The notes below the pieces were generated by a model. The model worked only from the letters and a program-made list of their open reading frames with translations. It made no database searches and had not been told where the DNA came from. A DNA stretch of 14,933 nt from CAYOXX01 sp964408025 (lineage in GTDB: Bacteria > Acidobacteriota > DATKUA01), in assembly GCA_964408025.1 (NCBI GenBank), contig CAYOXX010000082.1, forward strand, positions 1 to 14,933, written 5' to 3'. Within the stretch, counting starts at the first letter, position 1; every line of letters begins with the position of its first letter. This document shows, piece by piece, positions 7,972-14,839 of the stretch. A program made the translations under genes and the position numbers.

Positions 7972-10128
7972 TTAGTTTCCGCTCCGACGGATCAGGTCGA
8001 GGACCCTGAGCGCCCTTGCGCGGTCTTCCGCCTCGGACGACTCGTCTGTTTCGGCAAGGAATCGCCGCAGCTCGGCCGTCGCCTCGTCGAAGCGCCTCAG
8101 GCGCGCCAGGACCATCCCTAGCCGCAGCCTGGCGCCGTGCCGATCCGGCTCGGCTTCGAGGGCTTGGCAGTAGGAATCTATCGCCTCCCTCCAGCGCTGG
8201 TTGCGCTCGTGGATCAGGCCGAGGCCGTGATGCGACGGGGCGTGCTCTTGGTCGTATTGTAGCGCGTTGTCGAACTGCGCGCGCCCCTCGTCGAAGCGGT
8301 TTTCCCTCAGCAGGTGCCAACCGAAGTCGCAGCGCGCGTCCACGAATGTCGGGTCCGCTCCCAGGACCTCGTTGTAGAGGCGCTCCGCCCGGCGGGCCTC
8401 GCCCTGCCGTGAGAGCCCGTTGGCCAGCAGGTGCGCGGCGTTGAGGTCGTCGGGGTGGCGCCGATGCAGCTCCTCCAGGATGGCCACGGCGCGCTCGTAC
8501 TGGTTTACCTGCATCAGCGTAGAGGCGAGCTGGAAGAAGCAAGTCTGCCCGCCGGCGCCCATTTCCGTCGCCTGTTCCAGGACCGCGAGCGCCTCGTCGG
8601 GTCGGCCGGCCTGAGTCAGCACCGAGGCCAGGATCTGATAGGTGATGGTCATTTGCGGGCGCTCGGCGATGATCGCCAGCAGTATCTCTTCCGCCCGCTC
8701 CCACTGCCGGGCGGCGGTGGCCACGGCGCACTCGTCGAGACGGGCGCCCAGCCCGATCAGGCGCTTGGGGTCGTCCTCGGGTCCGTAGTGCTCCCGCTCG
8801 GGCTGCGGCGATCCGGCCAGGTAGCCGAGGGCCTGCAGGCGCCTGCGCGTCTCGCTGTCCTCGCGGCGGCGCACCGAGAGCCCGGCCTCCTCGCTCTCGG
8901 TGAGCCCGCGCAGGATAGTCCGCAGCCGGTTTGCCGTGCCCGCCCGGCGCTCGAACAAGTTTGAGTCCTCGTCGAAGTCGCGGCTCATGTCGTATAGCTC
9001 GGGTATCGGCAGGTCGATGAACTTCCACTGCTGGTGGAACACTCCGCGCAGCGGCGCCCAGCCGCGATTCAGCATCGCCGTCAGAGCCTCGAAGTAACTG
9101 TCCGGCGCGGGCGCCGGCTCCCCTTCCCCTTCCCCCGCCAGCAGACCGAGCAGCGATTCGCCCTCGGCCGCCTCCGGGACGGGCACGTCGACGAACTCAA
9201 GGATGGTGGGAAGCAGGTCGATGTGGCGCACGCGCCGGTCGACAACGGTGCCGGGCGCGATCCGCCATGGCGCCCGGATGATGAGCGGAACCCAAAGTGT
9301 GGTGTTGTATGCGAAGGTGCCGTGGGTGCGCTCGCCGTGGTCACCCAATCCCTCGCCGTGGTCGGAGGTGAGAACGACTAGGGTGCTGTCGAGCCGCCCG
9401 CTTTCGCGGAGGTGATCGAACAGCTCCCTGAAGGCGTAGTCGACGTAGCTCACCTCGCCGGCGTAGAGGTTGTCGGCGTAAGTCTCGCTCAGGGGGGCGG
9501 GAACGTGGCGCGGAACGTGGGGATCGTAGACGTGCACCCAGGCGAACCACGGCTCCTCGCCCCGCTCGGCGAGCCAGCGCAGGGCCGGTTCCACCACCTC
9601 GTCGGCCGGCCGCTCGGCTTGCAGGAGATCTGGAGTCCCGGCCGAGCTGATGTAGTCGTCGTAGAGGTCGAAGCCCTGCTCGAGGCCGAAGCGGCTGTCC
9701 AGCACGAAGGCGCCCACAAAGGCGGCCGTGTCGTAGCCGGCCTCGCCCAGCACCTCGGCCAGCGTCACCGCCTCGGGCGGGAGGCGGAATCCGGAGTTGT
9801 CGTGGACGCCGTGTGTCCGCGCGTCGGTGCCGGTGAGGATGTTGGCGTGGCTTGGCAGGGTTAGGGGGTTGTGGGCGACGCAGAAGGAGAACAGCGCCCC
9901 CTCCGTCGCCAGCCGGTCTATCACCGGTGTGCTGACCTCCTCCTGGCCGTAGCAGCCGAGGTAGTCGCCCCTGAGCGTATCGATAGTTATCAGGAGGATG
10001 TTTATCTGTTCGGGAGCGGGTTGGAGGAGCTGGGCTTGCCGTCGCGGCTGCCCTTCCTCCTGGCCGCATCCGGGGGCCAGCACGACAAGCGCCAGGGCCG
10101 CCAGCGGCGCCAGATATCCGGGTCTCAT
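7972..10128 (-). CDS. Sulfatase-fold hydrolase / TPR fusion lipoprotein, Thr-nucleophile type (copy 2)
   Basis: A 718-residue paralogue of the next gene downstream. Signal and lipobox: hydrophobic 6-18, then LAPGC with Cys21, followed by GQEE as in copy 1. The sulfatase-fold part (about 41-380) has Asp50 in ITIDTLRGDYL, Thr90 in TLPSH (90-94), WVHVYDPH (197-204) and SDHGEG with Asp256 and His257. As in copy 1, Thr stands where a sulfatase would have Cys or Ser, and the following Arg is His, so formylglycine chemistry is not expected. The long match NRGWAPLRGVFH is shared with copy 1. TPRs fill about 465-690 and are much less alike between the copies than the catalytic halves. Acts at the outer or inner membrane face of the periplasm, on an unknown ester. 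The preceding gene on this strand is the ATP-type phosphofructokinase, 111 bp upstream; co-transcription is possible, as I see no terminator between them. Confidence 0.88.
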   Translation of the reverse strand: MRPGYLAPLAALALVVLAPGCGQEEGQPRRQAQLLQPAPEQINILLITIDTLRGDYLGCYGQEEVSTPVIDRLATEGALFSFCVAHNPLTLPSHANILTGTDARTHGVHDNSGFRLPPEAVTLAEVLGEAGYDTAAFVGAFVLDSRFGLEQGFDLYDDYISSAGTPDLLQAERPADEVVEPALRWLAERGEEPWFAWVHVYDPHVPRHVPAPLSETYADNLYAGEVSYVDYAFRELFDHLRESGRLDSTLVVLTSDHGEGLGDHGERTHGTFAYNTTLWVPLIIRAPWRIAPGTVVDRRVRHIDLLPTILEFVDVPVPEAAEGESLLGLLAGEGEGEPAPAPDSYFEALTAMLNRGWAPLRGVFHQQWKFIDLPIPELYDMSRDFDEDSNLFERRAGTANRLRTILRGLTESEEAGLSVRRREDSETRRRLQALGYLAGSPQPEREHYGPEDDPKRLIGLGARLDECAVATAARQWERAEEILLAIIAERPQMTITYQILASVLTQAGRPDEALAVLEQATEMGAGGQTCFFQLASTLMQVNQYERAVAILEELHRRHPDDLNAAHLLANGLSRQGEARRAERLYNEVLGADPTFVDARCDFGWHLLRENRFDEGRAQFDNALQYDQEHAPSHHGLGLIHERNQRWREAIDSYCQALEAEPDRHGARLRLGMVLARLRRFDEATAELRRFLAETDESSEAEDRARALRVLDLIRRSGN

Positions 10129-10239
10129 GGTTTGTTACCTGCCATGCCTGTTGAGCTCGAGCCGGTCCGGGTTGGGGGCTGGCTGAGCGCTCTTCGCTGT
10201 CTTCCCGGCCTTGTTCGCTCGGGCTGCTGAAGGCGCGGT

Positions 10240-11346
10240 TCAGGAGTCGCCGAAGCTGATACCGAGGCTGCGGGCGACCCTGACCATCTCGCCTTTCGGG
10301 TCGACGAGCTTGTTCCCCTCCGTGGCCTCCTTGATCGGGATGCTGCCGGTCTTCTCGCCGTTGACGCAGACCATGCGGCCGAACTTTCCCTTGGCGATCA
10401 AGTCGACCGCAGCGCAGCCGAAGCGGCTGGCCAGCAGCCGGTCGTAGGCGTTGGGGCTGCCGCCCCGCTGCAGGTGGCCGAGCACGACGACTCGGGTCTC
10501 CAGCTCGGTGTGAGTAGCGATCCCTTCCTTGACTCGGTAGCCGATGCCGCCCAGGCGGGGTAGGCCGAAGCGCGCGTCCCCTTCCTCGACCACCGTCGCC
10601 TCGTCCTCGCCCTTCGGCATCGCCCCTTCGGCGACGACGACGATCGAGAAGTCGCGCCCCGCCGCCTGCCGAGCGTGGATCTTGCGGCGGATGTTGTCGT
10701 AGGTGAAAGGTATCTCGGGGATGAGGATGACGTCGGCACCGCCGGCTATGCCGCCGTAGAGGGCGATCCAGCCGGCCTCGCGGCCCATAACCTCGAGGAT
10801 CATAACCCGGTCGTGGCTCTCGGCCGTGCTGTGCAGTTTGTCCAGCGCCCAGGTGACGATGTCGACGGAGGTCTCGAAGCCGAAAGTGCGCTCGGTGCCC
10901 AGCAGGTCGTTGTCGATGGTCTTAGGTACGCCGACAACCGGGCATCCGAGCTCGTGGAAGCGCTGCGCGATCCGCATCGTGCCGTCGCCGCCAATAAGCA
11001 GCAGGGCGTCGATACACATCTCTTTCATCCGCTCCAACACCAAGCCGGAGCAGTCGATAGCCACAAGCTTGCCGCCCCGTTGCTTGGGGTAGGAGAAGGG
11101 ATTGGCGCGGTTGGAGGTACCCAGGATCGTGCCCCCTTTGGTCAGGATCCCCTTGACGCTGTCCACGGTCAGCTCGATGTTGTCGGTGCCGCTGATAAGG
11201 CCCTCAAAGCTCTCGTTGATGCCCAGGATCCTCCAGCCGTAGCTCGCTTTGACTTTCCGTACCACGGCGCGGATGACGGTGTTGAGGCCCGGCGCGTCGC
11301 CGCCTCCGGTGCTGATTGCGATGGTCTCGATCTTCGGCTTGGTCAT
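10240..11346 (-). CDS. pfkA: 6-phosphofructokinase, ATP-type residues, mixed-substrate group
   Basis: Cytoplasmic glycolytic enzyme, fructose 6-phosphate to fructose 1,6-bisphosphate, 368 residues from the ATG at 11346. A GTG at 11391 extends the frame, but the likely -10 element (11382-11387) lies inside that extension. Visible motifs: nucleotide loop TGGGDAPGLN (13-22), GGDGT (119-123), PKTIDND with catalytic Asp145 and Asp147 (141-147), MGREAGW (187-193) for sugar phosphate, and HLQRGGSPNAYDR (291-303). Gly122, at the position of E. coli Gly104, points to ATP as donor. Lys142, at the position of E. coli Gly124, is the residue found in PPi enzymes and in the ATP-using trypanosomatid enzymes. 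ATP use is therefore the better guess but not certain. It is divergent from a PPi-type paralogue. Confidence 0.92.
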   Translation of the reverse strand: MTKPKIETIAISTGGGDAPGLNTVIRAVVRKVKASYGWRILGINESFEGLISGTDNIELTVDSVKGILTKGGTILGTSNRANPFSYPKQRGGKLVAIDCSGLVLERMKEMCIDALLLIGGDGTMRIAQRFHELGCPVVGVPKTIDNDLLGTERTFGFETSVDIVTWALDKLHSTAESHDRVMILEVMGREAGWIALYGGIAGGADVILIPEIPFTYDNIRRKIHARQAAGRDFSIVVVAEGAMPKGEDEATVVEEGDARFGLPRLGGIGYRVKEGIATHTELETRVVVLGHLQRGGSPNAYDRLLASRFGCAAVDLIAKGKFGRMVCVNGEKTGSIPIKEATEGNKLVDPKGEMVRVARSLGISFGDS

Positions 11347-11381
11347 CTCGCTCGGCCCTGTCGTATTCGTGTGTGAGCGAT

Positions 11382-11410
11382 ATCTTATCACCGGCTTGAC
11401 GGCCCCTCAA
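11382..11410 (-). promoter_or_regulatory. Probable sigma70 promoter for the ATP-type phosphofructokinase
   Basis: On the minus strand TTGAGG (11405-11410) and TAAGAT (11382-11387) are exactly 17 bp apart. Transcription would start near 11375, giving an untranslated leader of about 29 bases before the ATG at 11346. It supports that start over the upstream GTG. Confidence 0.55.
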
Positions 11411-11425
11411 GCGCGGCGCCGAACC

Positions 11426-11454
11426 TTGCGCCCCGCCCCGGCTGCTGGTATCTT
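11426..11454 (+). promoter_or_regulatory. Possible sigma70 promoter for the PPi-type phosphofructokinase
   Basis: TTGCGC (11426-11431) and TATCTT (11449-11454) are 17 bp apart, upstream of the plus-strand kinase. The -35 matches the consensus at only three bases, so this is weaker than the divergent minus-strand promoter. Confidence 0.4.
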
Positions 11455-11484
11455 CGGCGGCGACTTAAGTTTACAGAATGCCAA

Positions 11485-11498
11485 TCCCCATCGGGGAG
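11485..11498 (+). promoter_or_regulatory. Ribosome site of the PPi-type phosphofructokinase inside a short hairpin
   Basis: GGGGAG (11493-11498) is the ribosome site, six bases before the ATG at 11505. TCCCC (11485-11489) pairs perfectly with GGGGA (11493-11497) across a 3-base loop, which would hide the ribosome site in the folded message. Confidence 0.5.
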
Positions 11499-11504
11499 AC
11501 TTAA

Positions 11505-12662
11505 ATGAGAAAGAAGATCGCAATCCTGACCGGCGGGGGAGATTGCGCCGGCCTCAATCCGGCAATCAAGTGGGTCGTCAAGACCGCGCTCGATCCGATT
11601 CTGGAGGACCGCCGCGACGTGAAGTACAGCGTGATCGGTGTCCGCGAGGGCTGGAAAGGTTTAATCGAGTACGACCCGAGCACGCCCGGCCTCACCTCGC
11701 CCTGGATCGAGGAGCTGACCGAAAGCAAGGTGCGCAACTGGGACCGCGCCGGCGGCACCTGGCTCGGCTCGTCCCGCACCAACCCGTTCGATCCGGGTAA
11801 CGACCGCTCCGAGCGGGTGCTGGCCAGCATCGAGGCACTGGGCATCGACATCGTGGTGGCCATCGGCGGCGAGGACACCTTCGGCGTGGCCCACAAGCTG
11901 CACGAGCTGGGGGTGCGGACGGTCGGCATCCCGAAGACGATAGACAAGGACCTGGGCGGCACCGACTATTCCCTCGGCTTCCAGACCGCGCTGGAGGTGA
12001 TCACCAGCGAGGTCGACCGGCTGCGCACCACCGCAGGCAGCCACGGCCGCATCTTCGTGGTCGAGACTATGGGGCGGCACGCCGGCTGGCTGGCGCTGGA
12101 GGGCGGCATCGCCAGCGGAACCTACATCATCCTCATCCCTGAGTGCGACTACGACATCGAGCGCGTCTGCAAGCTGCTTATCGACCGCCGCAACCGCGGC
12201 GTCCGCTACTCGATTGTGATCGTCTCCGAAGGGGCGAAGGCGGCCGGAATGGGGGAGGCGATCGCCCAGGACATCAAGGTGGACTCTTTCGGGCACAAGA
12301 CGCTCGGCGGCGTCGGGCAGTGGCTGCGGGTGCAGATCGCCGAGAGGACCAGTCTCGACGTCCGCGCCATCACGCTCAGCCACCTGCAGCGCGGCGGGCT
12401 GCCCTCGGCATACGACCGGCTCATGGGGCGCAACTTCGGCATCGCAGCGGTCGACCTGATTGACCAAGGGAATTTCGGGCGCATGGTCTCCTACAAGGAG
12501 GGGGGCATAACCCACGTGCCGTTCACCGAGGCGATAGGAAAACTGCACGTGGTTGATCTGGATCGCTACTACGATACGGAGCGCTACAACGGCCGCCGAA
12601 CAGGGATCCTGACAACCATCAGCTCCGGCATCGTCGTGCCCGAGGAGCCGGCCGGGGAGTAG
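11505..12662 (+). CDS. pfp: PPi-type phosphofructokinase (6-phosphofructokinase paralogue)
   Basis: A 385-residue cytoplasmic enzyme of the same fold as the divergent neighbour. Motifs: TGGGDCAGLNPAI (9-21), GGEDT (121-125), PKTIDKD (143-149), MGRHAGW (189-195) and HLQRGGLPSAYDR (293-305). Asp124 replaces the Gly that ATP enzymes have at E. coli position 104, and Lys144 stands at position 124; together these are the classic signature of pyrophosphate use, which makes the fructose 6-phosphate/1,6-bisphosphate step reversible. An oddity is Lys148, where the usual TIDND has Asn; catalytic Asp147 and Asp149 remain. It has about 20 extra residues before GGEDT compared with the small bacterial enzymes. 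The start is fixed by a strong GGGGAG ribosome site. PPi use is an inference from residues; ATP or other donors remain possible. Confidence 0.9.
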   Translation: MRKKIAILTGGGDCAGLNPAIKWVVKTALDPILEDRRDVKYSVIGVREGWKGLIEYDPSTPGLTSPWIEELTESKVRNWDRAGGTWLGSSRTNPFDPGNDRSERVLASIEALGIDIVVAIGGEDTFGVAHKLHELGVRTVGIPKTIDKDLGGTDYSLGFQTALEVITSEVDRLRTTAGSHGRIFVVETMGRHAGWLALEGGIASGTYIILIPECDYDIERVCKLLIDRRNRGVRYSIVIVSEGAKAAGMGEAIAQDIKVDSFGHKTLGGVGQWLRVQIAERTSLDVRAITLSHLQRGGLPSAYDRLMGRNFGIAAVDLIDQGNFGRMVSYKEGGITHVPFTEAIGKLHVVDLDRYYDTERYNGRRTGILTTISSGIVVPEEPAGE

Positions 12663-12781
12663 AAAGCCTGCTGTCCCGAGGCCAGCGTTACTGGTTCTCT
12701 TCCGCCTGATAGGAAGCACAGAGCGGTGCCGGCTCAACCGCATACCCGGCGTGGCATTTGACCTGGAACAAGCGAAAAGCG

Positions 12782-12810
12782 TTGTAAGAAAAGGGGTTAT
12801 GTGATATAAT
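12782..12810 (+). promoter_or_regulatory. Strong sigma70 promoter for the secreted hydrolase
   Basis: TTGTAA (12782-12787), a 17-bp spacer, and a perfect TATAAT (12805-12810) preceded by TGA, which gives an extended -10. Transcription would start near 12817, leaving a leader of about 163 bases before the hydrolase ATG. This is the best promoter in the window. Confidence 0.75.
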
Positions 12811-12846
12811 GGTTTGTATTTGAGAAGATTTTGGGCTGCTTCTTCT

Positions 12847-12932
12847 GCTGACGGACGAGCCGGGGGCGGCCTTTAGGTATAAAGACGTGATCGGCATTTT
12901 GTGATTGTGGACACCAATTTCGGGCCGTCAGC
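12847..12932 (+). ncRNA. Candidate structured 5' leader of the hydrolase mRNA
   Basis: GCTGACGG (12847-12854) is perfectly complementary to CCGTCAGC (12925-12932), an 8-bp stem closing 70 bases. Inside, GCCG/CGGC (12859-12862, 12892-12895) encloses CTTTA/TAAAG (12871-12875, 12880-12884), and ATTG/CAAT (12904-12907, 12915-12918) can form a third arm, giving a three-way junction. It lies between a strong promoter and the start codon. It matches no riboswitch class I can recall, including the c-di-GMP types. It may be a regulatory leader, but chance pairing is possible. Confidence 0.4.
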
Positions 12933-12979
12933 GAAGTAGAATTTAGCTAAAAACTACATCCGGTAAGCGGAGTATCGAG

Positions 12980-14839
12980 ATGGTTAGGGAAAGAATAAGG
13001 AAAAGCTGGTTATTGCTGGCGGTGATCGTTGTTGGAGCGATGTGGTCCGCTGCCGTCGCCGATTCGCAGCCGATAGACGAGTCGGAGAGGCCGTACCCTG
13101 TGCTGCTTGTCCACGGCCTGGCCAGCGACCCTTCGAGCTGGAAAGAACTGCCGCGGTTGCTGGAGAACCGTGGTTTCGAAGTCTTCGTCATGGACTTCAA
13201 CGATTGGAACTGGCTGCCGTACGCCTCGCGCGGCCGCCGCAACTTCAATGAGCTCAGCGCAGCACTGGCGCGCCAGATCGCCGAGATCAGGCAAGCCACC
13301 GGGCGCCCGCAAGTGAATATCATCGCTCACAGCATCGGCGGGATCATCGTGCGCGGCTACATCGCCGGATGGGGGGCGAGACTGGAGACCAGGGGACGCT
13401 ACAAGAGCGACGTCGCGAGAGTGATCTACCTCTCGACTCCACACTACGGTATGGACCTCCGAACCACAACGTTTCGCCAGCTTCTGAGGGATACCGATTA
13501 CGGCGACTTCATGCACATGGCTAACCTCATGAGCGCCCTGCGCATCGGCAGCTCGGAGCTCCTGGAACTGCACGATTTCTTCAGAGAAAACGGAGAGAGC
13601 CTGGGAATCGAGGAGCTGACCGTTTCGTCGAAAAAGGATCACGTGGTCCAGGTCTGCAGCGCCAACCTTGACGGGGAGGTTCACGACCCGTTCGTGGAGG
13701 GAGCGGCGTCGGTCACGGCAGCCGAGAGCAACCACGTGCACCTGCAGAACTACCTTCACGCCTTTTCCGGCTTGCTCGGCAGCTCCAAGCGTACGATCAT
13801 CAGAGTCGGCTCCAAAAGCCACCCCGTTTACGGCATCGCCAACAGCTTCTTGAGAGGCCAGACTAGCTGGCACAAATTCCGCACCAATATCAAGCGCAGC
13901 GCCAACCTCATGATTCTGCGCTTCGCCAACGTCGCCGGTTTCGACCCCCGCAACCTCAACGTCAACAACGTCACGATGAAAAGGGTGATGCCGAAGCGCG
14001 CCAAGAAGGTGAAGCTCAAGATAAATCCCAACTCCAGAATCTTTTATGTGCAGGGCATCCAGAGCGGCAGGTACAGTCTTATCTTCCCGTTCAGGGAGGA
14101 CAACGAGCGCACCTACGAGTTCGTGATCGAGGTCGCCGAGGCGGCCGGCACCACCGTCGACTTCAATCCCGCCAATCCGCCTCTGGAGCCCGAAGGCGGT
14201 AATGATGATCTTCCCGCGGAAGTAACCGACCTGGAAACGCTGCGGCAGTTCGTGATCGCCCGCTTCCCGAGGAAGGCGTACGAACAGCAGTCAGCCAGCG
14301 GGATGCTGGCCCTGGTGGGCAACGTCAGGAACACCCTTGCCAGCACCTATTCGAATATCGGCGGCAGGGGAGTCACGCCGCCCGATATCTTCAGCATCGG
14401 TGGCGAAACGTGGATTGACTTCGTTCGGGACTCCGACTCCGGCGGGATAATCCTCGACAAGCTGCAGTGGGTGGAATGTGACGGCCCCGATGACGGCGGC
14501 GGCGGTGGCGGAGGCGGCTACGATGGCGAGTACCCTGAGAATCCGCCGGCTGACGTGACAAACATAGAAACCTTGAGAGAATTCGTGCTGTGGTATCTCG
14601 GCGACGAGGCTTTCGTTTACCAGTCCCACAGCATGGACAACATCTGCAAGAGGGTCCGCGACGCTCTGGTTGCCAGGTACAGCAACCTCTACCTGCCGTG
14701 GTCGAACTCGGCCACCAAGCACTTCGACGCTTTCAGACGCCGCGACAACGGGAAAACGGTAGACTTCTGCGCAGCGAAGTCAGCCCCCGGAGTCCTGTGG
14801 AATAAGCTGCAGTGGCTCGAATACACGCCGTTGAGCTGA
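12980..14839 (+). CDS. Secreted alpha/beta-hydrolase (lipase/esterase-like) with duplicated C-terminal domain
   Basis: A 619-residue exported protein; the ATG has GGAG seven bases upstream. Residues 1-27 are a signal peptide (VRERIRK, hydrophobic core, AVA before Asp28). Residues 38-265 are an alpha/beta-hydrolase of the triacylglycerol-lipase/PGAP1-like kind: VLLVHGLASDPSSW holds the HG oxyanion element (45-46), NIIAHSIGG gives nucleophile Ser118, and the likely acid and base are Asp220 and His252 or His254. Residues 270-390 are a beta-rich region with no family I recognise. Two similar C-terminal units follow, at about 412-498 and 523-615: both start PA(E/D)VT.(L/I)ETLR(Q/E)FV, share a ..YSN.. 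core and end KLQW(V/L)E. They are separated by eight glycines (506-513). The substrate could be lipid or another ester; secretion is clear. No neighbour shares the strand downstream within the window. Confidence 0.88.
   Translation: MVRERIRKSWLLLAVIVVGAMWSAAVADSQPIDESERPYPVLLVHGLASDPSSWKELPRLLENRGFEVFVMDFNDWNWLPYASRGRRNFNELSAALARQIAEIRQATGRPQVNIIAHSIGGIIVRGYIAGWGARLETRGRYKSDVARVIYLSTPHYGMDLRTTTFRQLLRDTDYGDFMHMANLMSALRIGSSELLELHDFFRENGESLGIEELTVSSKKDHVVQVCSANLDGEVHDPFVEGAASVTAAESNHVHLQNYLHAFSGLLGSSKRTIIRVGSKSHPVYGIANSFLRGQTSWHKFRTNIKRSANLMILRFANVAGFDPRNLNVNNVTMKRVMPKRAKKVKLKINPNSRIFYVQGIQSGRYSLIFPFREDNERTYEFVIEVAEAAGTTVDFNPANPPLEPEGGNDDLPAEVTDLETLRQFVIARFPRKAYEQQSASGMLALVGNVRNTLASTYSNIGGRGVTPPDIFSIGGETWIDFVRDSDSGGIILDKLQWVECDGPDDGGGGGGGGYDGEYPENPPADVTNIETLREFVLWYLGDEAFVYQSHSMDNICKRVRDALVARYSNLYLPWSNSATKHFDAFRRRDNGKTVDFCAAKSAPGVLWNKLQWLEYTPLS

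Larger units (their letters stand above)
12663..12979 (+). other. Intergenic region: weak terminator candidates, promoter and structured leader
   Basis: About 317 bp between the PPi-type kinase and the hydrolase. Near 12682 CCAG/CTGG around five bases, followed by a pyrimidine-rich run, is a weak terminator candidate for the kinase. A strong promoter at 12782-12810 and a folded leader follow. There is no convincing small gene. Confidence 0.5.

Noticed and set aside
5629..8121. Long plus-strand frames of 489 and 337 codons opposite the sulfatase-like genes
   Set aside because: The same GC-driven shadow effect; the translations have no domains, and the minus strand carries full conserved motifs.
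11661..12743. A 360-codon minus-strand frame opposite the PPi-type phosphofructokinase
   Set aside because: Mirror of the kinase coding frame, with no ribosome site or domain; it overlaps a gene with all catalytic motifs.
12811..12979. A c-di-GMP (GEMM) or other known riboswitch in the hydrolase leader
   Set aside because: The conserved core elements of the c-di-GMP classes are not present and no other class fits; kept only as an unclassified structured leader.
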